In this document: positions 9,287-17,813 of the stretch, in pieces
How the letters are laid out: each line of letters starts with the position of its first letter
How positions within the stretch are numbered: the stretch's first letter is position 1
Program-made: the position numbers and the translations under genes
Notes under the pieces: generated by a model
The model's database searches: none
Seen by the model: only the letters and a program-made list of their open reading frames with translations
Told to the model about the DNA's origin: nothing
Assembly (NCBI GenBank): GCA_052315315.1
Contig: JBLSDE010000013.1
Span: 1 to 42,623 of the forward strand
DNA from: Cuniculiplasma sp052315315
Lineage (GTDB): Archaea > Thermoplasmatota > Thermoplasmata > Thermoplasmatales > Thermoplasmataceae
Length of the DNA: 42,623 nt
Reading direction: 5' to 3'

Positions 9287-9531
9287 TCTTCACAATAATA
9301 GAAATCATCATTGGCATAGTGCTTCTTGCAATGGCAATAATATCGGTGGGTCAGAAGGATATTCTAAGAAGTATCGTTTTTCTAATGTTTTTCCTGTTTG
9401 TCCTTTCAATTAACTTCATCTATTTAGGAGCAACTCTTATTGGGGCAATCGAGCTTCTGGTCTATGTTGGTGCCATATCAGCGCTTATGGTATTCACAGT
9501 TATGATCACAGGAGGTAAGGAATTTGAATAA
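9283..9531 (+). CDS. nuoJ: NADH-quinone oxidoreductase-like subunit J, N-terminal half
   Basis: An 82-residue protein with three hydrophobic segments that correspond to the first three helices of NuoJ. It includes the conserved third helix LVYVGAISALMVFTVMI, the region that forms the pi-bulge in complex I. It ends in a clean TAA at 9529-9531, and the rest of the subunit is encoded by the next gene. The start overlaps the nuoI stop by four bases. A split NuoJ is known in the Fpo complex of Methanosarcina, so this is probably natural and not a frameshift. Confidence 0.85.
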   Translation: MIFTIIEIIIGIVLLAMAIISVGQKDILRSIVFLMFFLFVLSINFIYLGATLIGAIELLVYVGAISALMVFTVMITGGKEFE

Positions 9532-9742
9532 GGCCACTGCATTCATTGCGTCTATACTTTTCTTTTTGGTTATTGCCTTTGCGGAAGTCACAATACCAGG
9601 TTCATACACACCATTTCAGCAGAATATCGCAGGAATTTCCTCTCTATTATTTTCAACATATATAATTCCATTTGAGCTTCTTTCAGTTGTTCTTGTAGGC
9701 GGCATAATAGGAATGTTCCATACAGCGGAGGATGAGGAATAA
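9524..9742 (+). CDS. NADH-quinone oxidoreductase-like subunit J, C-terminal half
   Basis: A 72-residue protein with two hydrophobic segments (about 5-22 and 45-65). The second, PFELLSVVLVGGIIGM, matches the last helix of NuoJ. It starts with TTG at 9524, eight bases before the nuoJ-N stop ends and seven bases after GGAGGT (9511-9516), so it has its own ribosome binding site. That supports two separate polypeptides rather than a recent frameshift. The end overlaps the nuoK start by one base. Confidence 0.8.
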   Translation: MNKATAFIASILFFLVIAFAEVTIPGSYTPFQQNIAGISSLLFSTYIIPFELLSVVLVGGIIGMFHTAEDEE

Positions 9743-10041
9743 TGGACGAAAATATGATTCAATTATTTGCCCTTGCAATTTTCAGTGTGGGGCTTTATGG
9801 TGTTATGACATCCAAACTGGGAATTAAGATGCTGATTTCAGTGGAAGTAATGTTAAATTCTGCAATATTTAGCCTTGTCTCTGCTGGAATGGCTTCAGGT
9901 CATCTATCGCCTCTCGTAATGGCACTCTTTACAATTGCCATAGCAGCCGTTGAATCGGCTGTTGGAATCAGCTTGCTAGTTTCCATATACAGAAAGTTCG
10001 GGAAAATCGATATTTCTCTTCTACAGGAGATCAGGTGGTAA
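9742..10041 (+). CDS. nuoK: NADH-quinone oxidoreductase-like subunit K
   Basis: MrpC-like membrane subunit with three helices (99 residues, the standard size). The two buried glutamates of the proton path are present: Glu35 in ISVEVMLNS and Glu71 in IAAVESAVGISL. The ATG shares one base with the preceding stop. Its own end overlaps the proposed nuoL start by seven bases. Confidence 0.94.
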   Translation: MDENMIQLFALAIFSVGLYGVMTSKLGIKMLISVEVMLNSAIFSLVSAGMASGHLSPLVMALFTIAIAAVESAVGISLLVSIYRKFGKIDISLLQEIRW

Positions 10042-11936
10042 CATTGTTAAATTATGCATGGTTCATATTTTTGACGCCAATTATTGCTGCACCAATAGCA
10101 GCTCTTGCAGGAAGAAAAACCAAGGTTCTTGGTGGGATAATCGCATCCATAGCCATTACGATTTCTCTTATTCTTTCAATTCTTGTATATTTGAGTCTTA
10201 GGCTTACCAATGTACCCATTTATCAGACATACAACTGGTTTGGGAACATCAACGCAGGAATTTATGTTGATCATCTTGCCCTTGTAATGGTTCTGATGGT
10301 TTCCTTTGTATCATTGATGATACATTTGTTTGCCATTTACTATATGAAGGATGACCCGAGACAGAATACATACTTTGGGGAAACTGCGCTCTTTACAGGA
10401 GGAATGCTTGGTCTGATTCTTTCATCAAATCTTTTGGAATTCTTCCTCTTCTGGGAGCTTGTGGGATTATGTTCCTATCTGCTAATAGGTTTCTGGTTTT
10501 TCAAGCCAAATGCAGCATCTGCAGCTAAGAAAGCCTTCATTGTAACAAGGGTAGGAGACCTTCTCTTCATTATTGGTCTGGCAATCCTTTACTCTCTCCT
10601 GACTGTGAGAAATGTCTCATCTCCATTGAGTATACCATACCTGATAAATAATGCAGGTTTAATTGCCAGTGAAGTTGGACCACAAAACTTAACAATCATA
10701 GGTCTCCTCTTCCTGGGTGGAGCCGCAGGAAAATCGGCTCAGTTTCCGCTGCACGTCTGGATTCCAGACGCAATGGAGGGTCCAACCACGGTTTCTGCAC
10801 TGATACATGCAGCAACCATGGTTACTGCTGGTGTTTATCTCATAGCAAGAGTATTGCCACTTTATGAGAATGCAACATATGTGGCACAGGATTCTGTTCT
10901 TTTCATAGGAGCATTTACTGCCATGTTCGCGGGAACTATGGGTATAGTAATGAATGACCTGAAAAGAATATTGGCCTATTCAACAATTTCACAGATTGGA
11001 TATATGATGGCCTCCTTGGGTATGGTATCAGTTATTGGAACCAGCGTGATTGGCTTCTCCATATATCACCTTGTAGTACATGCTGTGTTCAAGGCCCTAC
11101 TTTTCATGACCGCAGGAGCGATTCTAATAGCCCTGATGGAACTGAGAGACGTGAGAAAGATGGGAGGTCTCTGGAAGAAGATGCCAGTGACAATCACCCT
11201 GATGTTTATTGGGTCAATAACTCTGGCTGCCATTCCACCAACTGCGGCTTACTTTTCAAAGGATACAATCATCGATGCAGCCTATATGTATTACACCAGA
11301 AGTGGTGGAAATATATATTCTATCCTCCCCTGGATATTTTTAGTAATAGGTGCATTGATGACCTCTCTCTATACATTCAGAATGTTCTATCTTGTGGCTA
11401 TGGGCAAGCCAAGATCAAAGCTTGCCGAAGAGGCAAGGGATCCACCTATCATAGCCCTTATACCTCTTATGATACTGGCATTCCTTTCCCTTACACTGGG
11501 AATAATACAATACAGATTCTATGATTTCATCTATCCAGCAACCATACATGTGTCAGTGCCATTCATTGTTGAGTATACCCCTCTTACCATGGTGATCATT
11601 GGAATCATTGTAATTGCAGCAGTATATGGAACCGGCATGTGGAAGAACATGGACCTTTCAAAGAACAGAATCTACAAGATTGTTAAGGCCAAGTATTATC
11701 TTGATTATCTTTTTACAAGAATCATAGCAGAAAGAACCATTCTGCCACTATCTTCCGGATTTTCAAGAATAGAATCTGGTTTTTCAAGGGACATAGAGGC
11801 CACGGGTTCAGGTGCAATGGGTTTTGGCTCCATTTTAAGAAGAATTCAAAATGGTATCGTGGAATATTACTTTGTATTCCTGGTTATTGGAGTTGCAGTT
11901 CTTATGCTAATTCTGGAAATAGTGGGAGGTATCTAA
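10035..11936 (+). CDS. nuoL: NADH-quinone oxidoreductase-like subunit L (antiporter-like)
   Basis: Largest antiporter-like proton-pumping subunit: 633 residues with about 15-16 helices. Key family segments are FFLFWELVGLCSYLLIGFW (about residues 135-155, with the pumping-channel Glu), KSAQFPLHVWIPDAMEGPT and VSALIHAATMV (about 233-265), and NDLKRILAYSTISQIGYM (about 308-325). The C-terminal part beyond about 560 fits the long lateral helix and final helix of NuoL. The GTG at 10035 is preceded by AGGAG (10025-10029). A TTG at 10044 after GGTGGT is an alternative and would remove three residues. Confidence 0.95.
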   Translation: MVTLLNYAWFIFLTPIIAAPIAALAGRKTKVLGGIIASIAITISLILSILVYLSLRLTNVPIYQTYNWFGNINAGIYVDHLALVMVLMVSFVSLMIHLFAIYYMKDDPRQNTYFGETALFTGGMLGLILSSNLLEFFLFWELVGLCSYLLIGFWFFKPNAASAAKKAFIVTRVGDLLFIIGLAILYSLLTVRNVSSPLSIPYLINNAGLIASEVGPQNLTIIGLLFLGGAAGKSAQFPLHVWIPDAMEGPTTVSALIHAATMVTAGVYLIARVLPLYENATYVAQDSVLFIGAFTAMFAGTMGIVMNDLKRILAYSTISQIGYMMASLGMVSVIGTSVIGFSIYHLVVHAVFKALLFMTAGAILIALMELRDVRKMGGLWKKMPVTITLMFIGSITLAAIPPTAAYFSKDTIIDAAYMYYTRSGGNIYSILPWIFLVIGALMTSLYTFRMFYLVAMGKPRSKLAEEARDPPIIALIPLMILAFLSLTLGIIQYRFYDFIYPATIHVSVPFIVEYTPLTMVIIGIIVIAAVYGTGMWKNMDLSKNRIYKIVKAKYYLDYLFTRIIAERTILPLSSGFSRIESGFSRDIEATGSGAMGFGSILRRIQNGIVEYYFVFLVIGVAVLMLILEIVGGI

Positions 11937-11937
11937 A

Positions 11938-13422
11938 ATGTTTATCTTGATAATATTCTTGTTACTTTTGCTCTTTGCTCTTTTATCTTTCTTTATTAAG
12001 GAGACTTCATGGAAAATCGCCACACTGGAATCCTTCCTCATTCTTCTTTTAACGGGAATATACGCAGTCCTTAGATTCCAATCATATAACGGTGGTTTCC
12101 TTTCCTTATCATCATATCCAATAGATGTATCCATAGGGATATCATTCTCCATAGGCGTTAGTGCGCTCTCCATGGCACTCTTGTTTCTTTCATCTGTCGT
12201 TATGTTTATTGCCATATATGTATCTAACAGGGAAAAGTTTGACAGGAGTTTTTATGGTCTTATGTTAACAACAGAACTCGGATTGTATGGTCTCCTGATC
12301 TCTAGAAATTTTCTCTTTTTCTATGTATTCTGGGAAGTCATCATAATACCCGTATTCCTGTTAATCAGCATGTATGGGGGAAAGGGAAGGGAAAAGGCTG
12401 CCCTCAAGTTCTTCGTTTATACTCAACTGGGATCCGTTTTTCTGCTCCTTTCCATACTGACTCTATTCTCCTTCTATGGGACTTCATATCATGTGTTCAC
12501 ATTAAATATGGGAAAACTCCTGAACAGTTCATTCATAACAAACCACATAACAAAACCCAATTCTTTCTGGACAGATTTCCTTCTCTTCGGTTTCTTCTTC
12601 TCTTTCCTTGTAAAAATGCCCTCATTTCCGCTTCACTCATGGCTTCCTGATGCATATACGACTGCGCCATATCCAGTTTCAATAGTTCTGGCAGGGGCAA
12701 TTTCTCTTATGGGAGGTTACGGTTTCTTTGCAGTCCTATTACCCATAGTGGCTGTAATAAGTAGTGCAATTGCGTGGACTATAATAATTCTGGGTATCTT
12801 CAGTCTGATCTATTTTGCTCTGGTTGCAATGTTCCAGACTGATATGAAGAGAATGATGGCATATGCAAGTGCAGCCTCCATGGGTTTCCTGAGCATATCT
12901 CTTGGAATCGGGATACTTTCCACAGGAAATATTGCATACCTGGCACTTTCCGGTGGAATATTTCAGATACTGGCACACGGTCTCATAATGGCGCTTGTAT
13001 TTGCGTCACTGTACATAATCAAAGATACAACTGGAAGCCAGTCCAATATGACCATTTCCGGTCTATTCAGAGAGATGCCTCTCATATCCACATTCTTCCT
13101 CGCAGGAGTCATGGCCTCTCTGGGACTTCCGGGACTAGCAGGATTTATAGCGGAGGCATCCATTGTCCTGGCCTCCTATCAGGTAATAGGTGTGATCATC
13201 TTCTTCATAATATTCGGAATGATCATCACTGCATCATATCACGTGTGGATGGTGCAGAAGTCATTAAACGGTCCATACAACGAAAATCTGGGGAAGCTTA
13301 AGGATGGTACAAGGATGGAGATACTTGTTCTTTCATTCCTTTTCATAATTATACTAATTCTGGGCATATACCCCTCATTGTTCTATCATATGATATTTGC
13401 TTATGTAAAGGGGGTCTTCTGA
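11938..13422 (+). CDS. nuoM: NADH-quinone oxidoreductase-like subunit M (antiporter-like)
   Basis: Antiporter-like membrane subunit of 494 residues with about 14 helices. The family segments include FFYVFWEVIIIPVFLLI (channel Glu near residue 135), KMPSFPLHSWLPDAYTTAP and DMKRMMAYASAASMGFL. The ATG lies directly after the nuoL stop (one base between) and the stop is directly followed by the nuoN ATG, so the three antiporter subunits are made from one message. Confidence 0.95.
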   Translation: MFILIIFLLLLLFALLSFFIKETSWKIATLESFLILLLTGIYAVLRFQSYNGGFLSLSSYPIDVSIGISFSIGVSALSMALLFLSSVVMFIAIYVSNREKFDRSFYGLMLTTELGLYGLLISRNFLFFYVFWEVIIIPVFLLISMYGGKGREKAALKFFVYTQLGSVFLLLSILTLFSFYGTSYHVFTLNMGKLLNSSFITNHITKPNSFWTDFLLFGFFFSFLVKMPSFPLHSWLPDAYTTAPYPVSIVLAGAISLMGGYGFFAVLLPIVAVISSAIAWTIIILGIFSLIYFALVAMFQTDMKRMMAYASAASMGFLSISLGIGILSTGNIAYLALSGGIFQILAHGLIMALVFASLYIIKDTTGSQSNMTISGLFREMPLISTFFLAGVMASLGLPGLAGFIAEASIVLASYQVIGVIIFFIIFGMIITASYHVWMVQKSLNGPYNENLGKLKDGTRMEILVLSFLFIIILILGIYPSLFYHMIFAYVKGVF

Positions 13423-14847
13423 ATGAACGATATATTTCTAAATACTTATCTGACAGTAATGTATCCCGAAATTTTTCTGGGTATTGTAGCCTTCGGAATG
13501 CTTTTACTTGGTCGAAAATTCCGTAACTGGAAGCTGTACACAGGTATCACCATGGTTTCTCTTTTGATTGCCATGATCCTTCTTCTGTTGCTCGATTCAG
13601 GTAATTATTCCCTATATGGAGGAGCTTTCCAGATCAATAATTTTGGTCTTTACTTTGCTCTCATAATGATTGTGTCCTCTCTCTACGTTGCCTTTTCAGC
13701 AGGAACCCTCCTAAAAGATAACCCTGAGATATTCTTTTCAACCTTCCTATTTGTAAATATAGGCATGATAGTGGCAGCCTTCAGTCTCAATCTCATATTC
13801 ATATTCATAGCATTTGAAGGGGTAAGCGTGGGCACATACATACTGTCCGCATACGGAAAGAGTAAGAGGAATCTTGAGGCATCTGCTAAGTATTTCTTCA
13901 CGGGTATTATTGCAACGGGATTCATTGTTCTCGGATCATCCTATTATTACACAGCCACAGGTACATTCAATCTCATTTCAGGGGTTCCGGTGAAGGGGGC
14001 CATGCTCATAGCCCTCATACTTCTGTTTGTTGGTTTTGGCTTCAAGCTTGCACTGGTTCCAATGCAGCAGTGGGCCGTAGATGCCTATGACGGAACATCA
14101 AATCCAGTATCTGCATTTCTTTCATCAGGCACAAAGGTTCTGGCATTCTTCATACTTCTCAGGGTATTCCTCGTGGGCTTTGTCCATTTTTACACAGATG
14201 TCTTCTATCTATTCGTAATCGTTTCCATAATTACAATGACATACGGCAATTTTGCTGCGCTTTCAGAGAATAATCTCAAGAGAATGCTTGCATATTCAAG
14301 CATTGCACAGGCGGGTTATCTCATACTTGTACTTGCAGTGGTTTCAGGCTCATCATCTGAATTCGCATTTACTGTGGCTATTTTCGCTGCGATGTATTAT
14401 TCCCTTGTTTACATATTCATGAAAGGTGGATCATTCCTTTCTGTCAGCGCAGTTGCCAAGGATAAGGTAGACATTAAGGATCTGGAAGGTATAGGAAAAC
14501 AATCTCCACTCTTTGCCATTTCCTTCACCATACTGATGCTTTCCCTGGCTGGAATTCCACCAACAGCAGGTTTCTTTGCAAAATATTACCTGTTTCTCTC
14601 CCTGATAAGCGGAAACCTGTGGTGGCTTGCAGTCATAGGTATCTTAAACAGTGCCATATCTGTTTTCTACTACCTGAGAATTATAACTATAATGTTCAGG
14701 AAGAATGAAAATAACAGGTTCAATCTGGGAAGTTCTGTGATGCTTCCACTTGTTCTTGCAGCAGTGTTAACCATCGGTCTTTCTCTTACGATCTTTGTTT
14801 ACCCACAGCTAAGCGCAATCGTTGGAGGTTTGGGGGTGGCTAAATGA
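13423..14847 (+). CDS. nuoN: NADH-quinone oxidoreductase-like subunit N (antiporter-like)
   Basis: Third antiporter-like subunit: 474 residues with about 14 helices. Family segments are FIFIAFEGVSVGTYILSAY, FKLALVPMQQWAVDAYDGTSN with PVSAFLSSGTK, and NNLKRMLAYSSIAQAGYL. It starts with zero spacing after nuoM. The stop overlaps the ATG of the next small gene (ATGA), so the operon does not end with nuoN. Confidence 0.95.
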   Translation: MNDIFLNTYLTVMYPEIFLGIVAFGMLLLGRKFRNWKLYTGITMVSLLIAMILLLLLDSGNYSLYGGAFQINNFGLYFALIMIVSSLYVAFSAGTLLKDNPEIFFSTFLFVNIGMIVAAFSLNLIFIFIAFEGVSVGTYILSAYGKSKRNLEASAKYFFTGIIATGFIVLGSSYYYTATGTFNLISGVPVKGAMLIALILLFVGFGFKLALVPMQQWAVDAYDGTSNPVSAFLSSGTKVLAFFILLRVFLVGFVHFYTDVFYLFVIVSIITMTYGNFAALSENNLKRMLAYSSIAQAGYLILVLAVVSGSSSEFAFTVAIFAAMYYSLVYIFMKGGSFLSVSAVAKDKVDIKDLEGIGKQSPLFAISFTILMLSLAGIPPTAGFFAKYYLFLSLISGNLWWLAVIGILNSAISVFYYLRIITIMFRKNENNRFNLGSSVMLPLVLAAVLTIGLSLTIFVYPQLSAIVGGLGVAK

Positions 14848-15194
14848 ATCCTGATTATGATATCGAAGTGATAAGATCTTCCCTATATTCAGGTGAAATT
14901 GATGATACTGTAAATTTTATCAAGAAAAGTTTAATAAAATATGAGAGGGTCTACAAGATTGGAAAGAATGAGAATTTCAAGAAACATATTAATGTACTGA
15001 ATGGGATGATGTCTGTACTCGAAGGGAAAAGCACTACGGATCAGTTGAAAAGTATAATGAAGGAAAACTATATCTATGGAGAAGAGGACGCAGATAAATT
15101 TCTGGATAGCCTTATCTACATATTTGATTTCTGCATTGACAGATACAACATCAGGTGGCCATCCTTTGACGGAAAGAGGTGTGATGATCTATGA
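14844..15194 (+). CDS. Unknown 116-residue protein in the nuo operon
   Basis: I do not recognise this protein. It is soluble, probably all-helical, charged, and has no Cys motif except one Cys in IFDFCIDRYNIRWP near the end and another in the last residues. It has no signal peptide or membrane segment. The ATG overlaps the nuoN stop by four bases and its stop overlaps the next gene by four bases, the same coupling as inside the nuo genes. This argues that it is a real, co-translated gene. An accessory or assembly role for the complex is inference from position only. Confidence 0.8.
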   Translation: MNPDYDIEVIRSSLYSGEIDDTVNFIKKSLIKYERVYKIGKNENFKKHINVLNGMMSVLEGKSTTDQLKSIMKENYIYGEEDADKFLDSLIYIFDFCIDRYNIRWPSFDGKRCDDL

Positions 15195-15451
15195 ATATAA
15201 TGGATCTGGAAAAAATTGAAGAGCCGAAGGAACTGGCCGAGGAGATACATCTCCTGAAAAAGGTTGGCGAGCAATTCTTTTTCTCTGAAAAGGCAGGAAG
15301 GCTGATCTGTGGCAGAGAATATCCCCTGATAGAAAATGGTAAGGAGTCACCATACGAGAAGGTTATGGGACATGTTTCCGGGGTTCTCGGCATTAAGGAT
15401 AGAAAAACTTACGAGGAGGCTGACCTCAGATACAACCTGACGATGTACTGA
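15191..15451 (+). CDS. Unknown 86-residue protein, faintly Trm112-like
   Basis: A small soluble protein with no clear family. The middle segment EKAGRLICGREYPLIENG resembles the second half of the Trm112/UPF0434 small zinc-finger family (Cys, then Tyr-Pro-Ile, then Asn/Asp-Gly), but the other expected cysteines are missing, so a zinc site cannot be complete. The likeness may be chance. The ATG at 15191 overlaps the previous stop (ATGA); an in-frame ATG at 15200 is possible. It is 14 nt upstream of the crotonase gene. Confidence 0.75.
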   Translation: MNIMDLEKIEEPKELAEEIHLLKKVGEQFFFSEKAGRLICGREYPLIENGKESPYEKVMGHVSGVLGIKDRKTYEEADLRYNLTMY

Positions 15452-15465
15452 AAAAGAAATTCAAT

Positions 15466-16158
15466 ATGGAGGAGTTTGAAAAGTATTATGAAATCTCCAT
15501 ATTCAACCCTCCTGAATTTTCAATAGACATGGAAATACTTCAACTAATGCTTCAAAGTTTATCAGAAATTTCCGGAAGCGGAAAATCAATTTTGATCAGG
15601 TCAAAAGGTAATTTCTTTTCACTGGGTTACGATTCATCATGCAAGCTGATAAGAGACAGTGAATTTGTTGGCAATATAGTTTCATTAGGTACAGCCATAA
15701 TGCAGATTATAAAGAACCATAATGCACCCGTAATAACTCACGTCTCAGGACACGCATGGGGAGCTGCACTTGAACTTGGAATCATATCTGACGGTTTCAT
15801 TTCAACAGAAGGATGCGACTTCGCATATCCAGATGCCAGTTTTCATCTGCCACCAATATTTATGGATCCTGTAACACTCAGGGAATCCCTGGGTGAAAAG
15901 GTATTTTCAAGGCTAATTTCAGGCGGAAAATTATCCTCTTCGGAGGCTTTAGGATATGGAATTCTATCAGGAATAGGGGATATAAATTATGCAATGGAAG
16001 AATCCATAAGGATGAATAATGAAACATTTATTGATGCCAAGGAGGGTTTTTCAGTGGACCAGGCCAGAATAAGGAATCACATCAGGAATGTGCGTACATC
16101 CGATACTGGAAAAATCGATCTCAAAGGGCTGGAAGAATACAGAAAGTCACACGTGTGA
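15466..16158 (+). CDS. Divergent enoyl-CoA hydratase/isomerase (crotonase) family protein
   Basis: Crotonase-fold protein of 230 residues, a little short for the family. Fold markers are ILIRSKGNFFSLGYD (about 42-56, first oxyanion-hole segment), APVITHVSGHAWGAALELG (about 87-105, second oxyanion-hole glycine) and CDFAYPDASFHLPP (117-130). The usual catalytic-glutamate segment GGTQRL is replaced by unrelated sequence near 130-142, so hydratase activity is uncertain. It could be an isomerase, a hydrolase or a non-catalytic member. It lies in the same run as the nuo genes, and its 3' end overlaps the convergent tatC gene by 12 bases. Confidence 0.82.
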   Translation: MEEFEKYYEISIFNPPEFSIDMEILQLMLQSLSEISGSGKSILIRSKGNFFSLGYDSSCKLIRDSEFVGNIVSLGTAIMQIIKNHNAPVITHVSGHAWGAALELGIISDGFISTEGCDFAYPDASFHLPPIFMDPVTLRESLGEKVFSRLISGGKLSSSEALGYGILSGIGDINYAMEESIRMNNETFIDAKEGFSVDQARIRNHIRNVRTSDTGKIDLKGLEEYRKSHV

Positions 16159-16974
16159 ATCCATATTCGTAACGGCTTCCCGGAGTTCTTTCTTTTTCTG
16201 CACTCTCTTTGACGCAGCAATTCCCAAAAAATAAAGCACAATAATTGGAATTGCAAGAAGCATCATTGTAAATCCTGTCACTCCCGGGGAGAATATAACT
16301 CCAAATATCAGGGCACCTACAACGGCATATCTCCAGTTATTGCTCCAGAATTGTGCATTAACGACGCCCATATAGGTGAGCCCCACCATTATAACCGGGG
16401 TTTCAAAGGACAAACCAAAGGCAATCACATAAATTAAAAAAAAAGAAACGAAACTTGTAATGCTCATTGTGGGTTGTGCCCCAACACCTATATCGAACTG
16501 GTAAAGAATATCAAAGAGAAGAGGAGCAATGAAGTATATGCCAATAAATGCTCCTGTTAAAAAAAGGGCAAGGGCTGGCATCAAGGTTATTCTTATCAAT
16601 TCCTTTTCATTTGCCTTCAATGCAGGGCCTATGAACTTTGATATCTGATAATAAAAATTAGGAGATCCCACAATCACAGAAAGAAAAAGGCATGAATAAA
16701 AATCAGCAACCACTCCATCAGTAGGTTTAATTGCAAGAAGCTGGAATTTTTCAGTTACAACATGAGTTATTAAGAGTTTGAGAAACTGCGATCCCATATT
16801 CTCGTAGGGATCGGGATAAATCATGGGAATGGATTTGCCCAGGAAGGTCACGTACCTTGCGTCAAACATTAAAAATATTACAAAGAAAACCAGTACAGGA
16901 ATTCCAGACCTAATTACGGCAACACGTAAATCCTCAATATTGTCCAGAATGACCTTTAATGGGCCATCTTCCAT
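16147..16974 (-). CDS. tatC: Sec-independent protein translocase TatC
   Basis: Core membrane receptor of the twin-arginine export pathway, which moves folded proteins across the membrane. The 275 residues have six hydrophobic helices. The N-terminal IEDLRVAVIRS corresponds to the HLxELRxR region that contacts the signal peptide. FIGPALKANEKELI (about 126-139) matches the second conserved loop with its key Glu. The ATG shares one base with the tatA stop, so the pair is a coupled operon. It converges on the crotonase gene with a 12-base overlap. Confidence 0.94.
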   Translation of the reverse strand: MEDGPLKVILDNIEDLRVAVIRSGIPVLVFFVIFLMFDARYVTFLGKSIPMIYPDPYENMGSQFLKLLITHVVTEKFQLLAIKPTDGVVADFYSCLFLSVIVGSPNFYYQISKFIGPALKANEKELIRITLMPALALFLTGAFIGIYFIAPLLFDILYQFDIGVGAQPTMSITSFVSFFLIYVIAFGLSFETPVIMVGLTYMGVVNAQFWSNNWRYAVVGALIFGVIFSPGVTGFTMMLLAIPIIVLYFLGIAASKRVQKKKELREAVTNMDSHV

Positions 16975-17282
16975 CAGTTATCACTTTTAAGCTTTTCAGC
17001 AAGCTCCTTTTTGATATCTGACACACTGCGGTTGTCAGTCTGAATACCCATACTTTTGGCAAGGTTAATTGTCTGTTCATCCTTAATCTTCTGATCATCC
17101 GCCTTCAGTGGCTCTCCGGCCATTGTCTTTCTTATTTCTTCCTGAATTTCGGCCTGTCCCTTTCTGAATTCACCAGTTGCACGTCCTAGATTTCTTGCAA
17201 AGTCAGGGATCTTTTTTGTACTTCCAAATAAAACAAGAACTACAACCCCAACAATAACCCATTCCCATAATGCATCTATCAT
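16974..17282 (-). CDS. tatA: Sec-independent protein translocase TatA/TatB-type subunit
   Basis: Pore-forming or bridging subunit of the Tat system. The 102 residues begin with one transmembrane helix (about 5-20, WEWVIVGVVVLVLFGS), then the family hinge and amphipathic helix TKKIPDFARNLGRATGEFRK, and a charged tail. Only one TatA-type gene lies here, so it may serve both TatA and TatB roles. The gene has a TATA box about 24 nt before its ATG and overlaps tatC by one base. Confidence 0.92.
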   Translation of the reverse strand: MIDALWEWVIVGVVVLVLFGSTKKIPDFARNLGRATGEFRKGQAEIQEEIRKTMAGEPLKADDQKIKDEQTINLAKSMGIQTDNRSVSDIKKELAEKLKSDN

Positions 17283-17300
17283 ATTTGTACATTGAAAGGT

Positions 17301-17311
17301 AATATTTATAA
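17301..17311 (-). promoter_or_regulatory. TATA box of tatAC
   Basis: On the minus strand TTATAAATATT is centred about 24 nt upstream of the tatA ATG (17282). This predicts a leaderless or nearly leaderless tatAC message. Confidence 0.5.
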
Positions 17312-17333
17312 TTTTAACCTTACTGTTTGCTCT

Positions 17334-17699
17334 TCATGAAAGGCTTACAGGCTCAGTCTTTTCTGTAATTTGCTCAATTTTTACAGCAGTACCATAGGCA
17401 ACTATTTCGGTCATTATCTGAGCAAAGTCAGAGGAATCAAATTTCACATCCAAAACTGCATTGGCTCCAAGGGTTTTTGCCTCTTCCTTAAGTCTGTCAA
17501 GAGCTATGGTTCTTGCCTCGTTTAGAAGCTGAATATATTCTTTTATCTCTCCACCCTTCAGAGCCCTTAGGCCAGCCATCATATTTCCACCGATACCTCT
17601 GCTTCTTACGGTTATTCCCCATATTGTTCCATAAACCTTTGTTATCTTATATCCTGATATGTAGTTTGTTGATACAACAATTATTTCATCTTCTGCCAT
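17334..17699 (-). CDS. YbjQ / UPF0145 (DUF74) family protein
   Basis: A 121-residue protein of the YbjQ family, which forms pentameric rings and is annotated as a putative heavy-metal-binding domain; its function is not known. Family features are VSTNYISGYKITKVYG at the start, GITVRSRGIGGNMMAGLRA, the helix with EARTIALDRLKEEAKTLGANAV, and a final strand EIVAYGTAVKI. The length is close to the family norm of about 105-110 plus a short tail. A TATA-like box (17719-17728) is centred about 25 nt upstream. It is a separate unit from tatAC, 51 nt away. Confidence 0.92.
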   Translation of the reverse strand: MAEDEIIVVSTNYISGYKITKVYGTIWGITVRSRGIGGNMMAGLRALKGGEIKEYIQLLNEARTIALDRLKEEAKTLGANAVLDVKFDSSDFAQIMTEIVAYGTAVKIEQITEKTEPVSLS

Positions 17700-17781
17700 A
17701 AATCATCATTTATTAGTCATATAAAATCTTGTCGCTTTATTTAAAATATGTCTCTATATTAAAATCACATTTAGGAAGAAA

Positions 17782-17792
17782 CCTTTTAATTG
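17782..17792 (+). promoter_or_regulatory. TATA box of the S53 peptidase gene
   Basis: CCTTTTAATTG is centred about 27 nt before the ATG at 17814, the spacing for a leaderless message. The start codon has no purine-rich Shine-Dalgarno upstream. Confidence 0.4.
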
Positions 17793-17813
17793 TTCTTATA
17801 GTATACCACCTAA

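Noticed and set aside
9511..9535. Sequencing frameshift as cause of the split nuoJ
   Set aside because: The second half has its own GGAGGT and TTG start, and a split J subunit is known in the Fpo complex.
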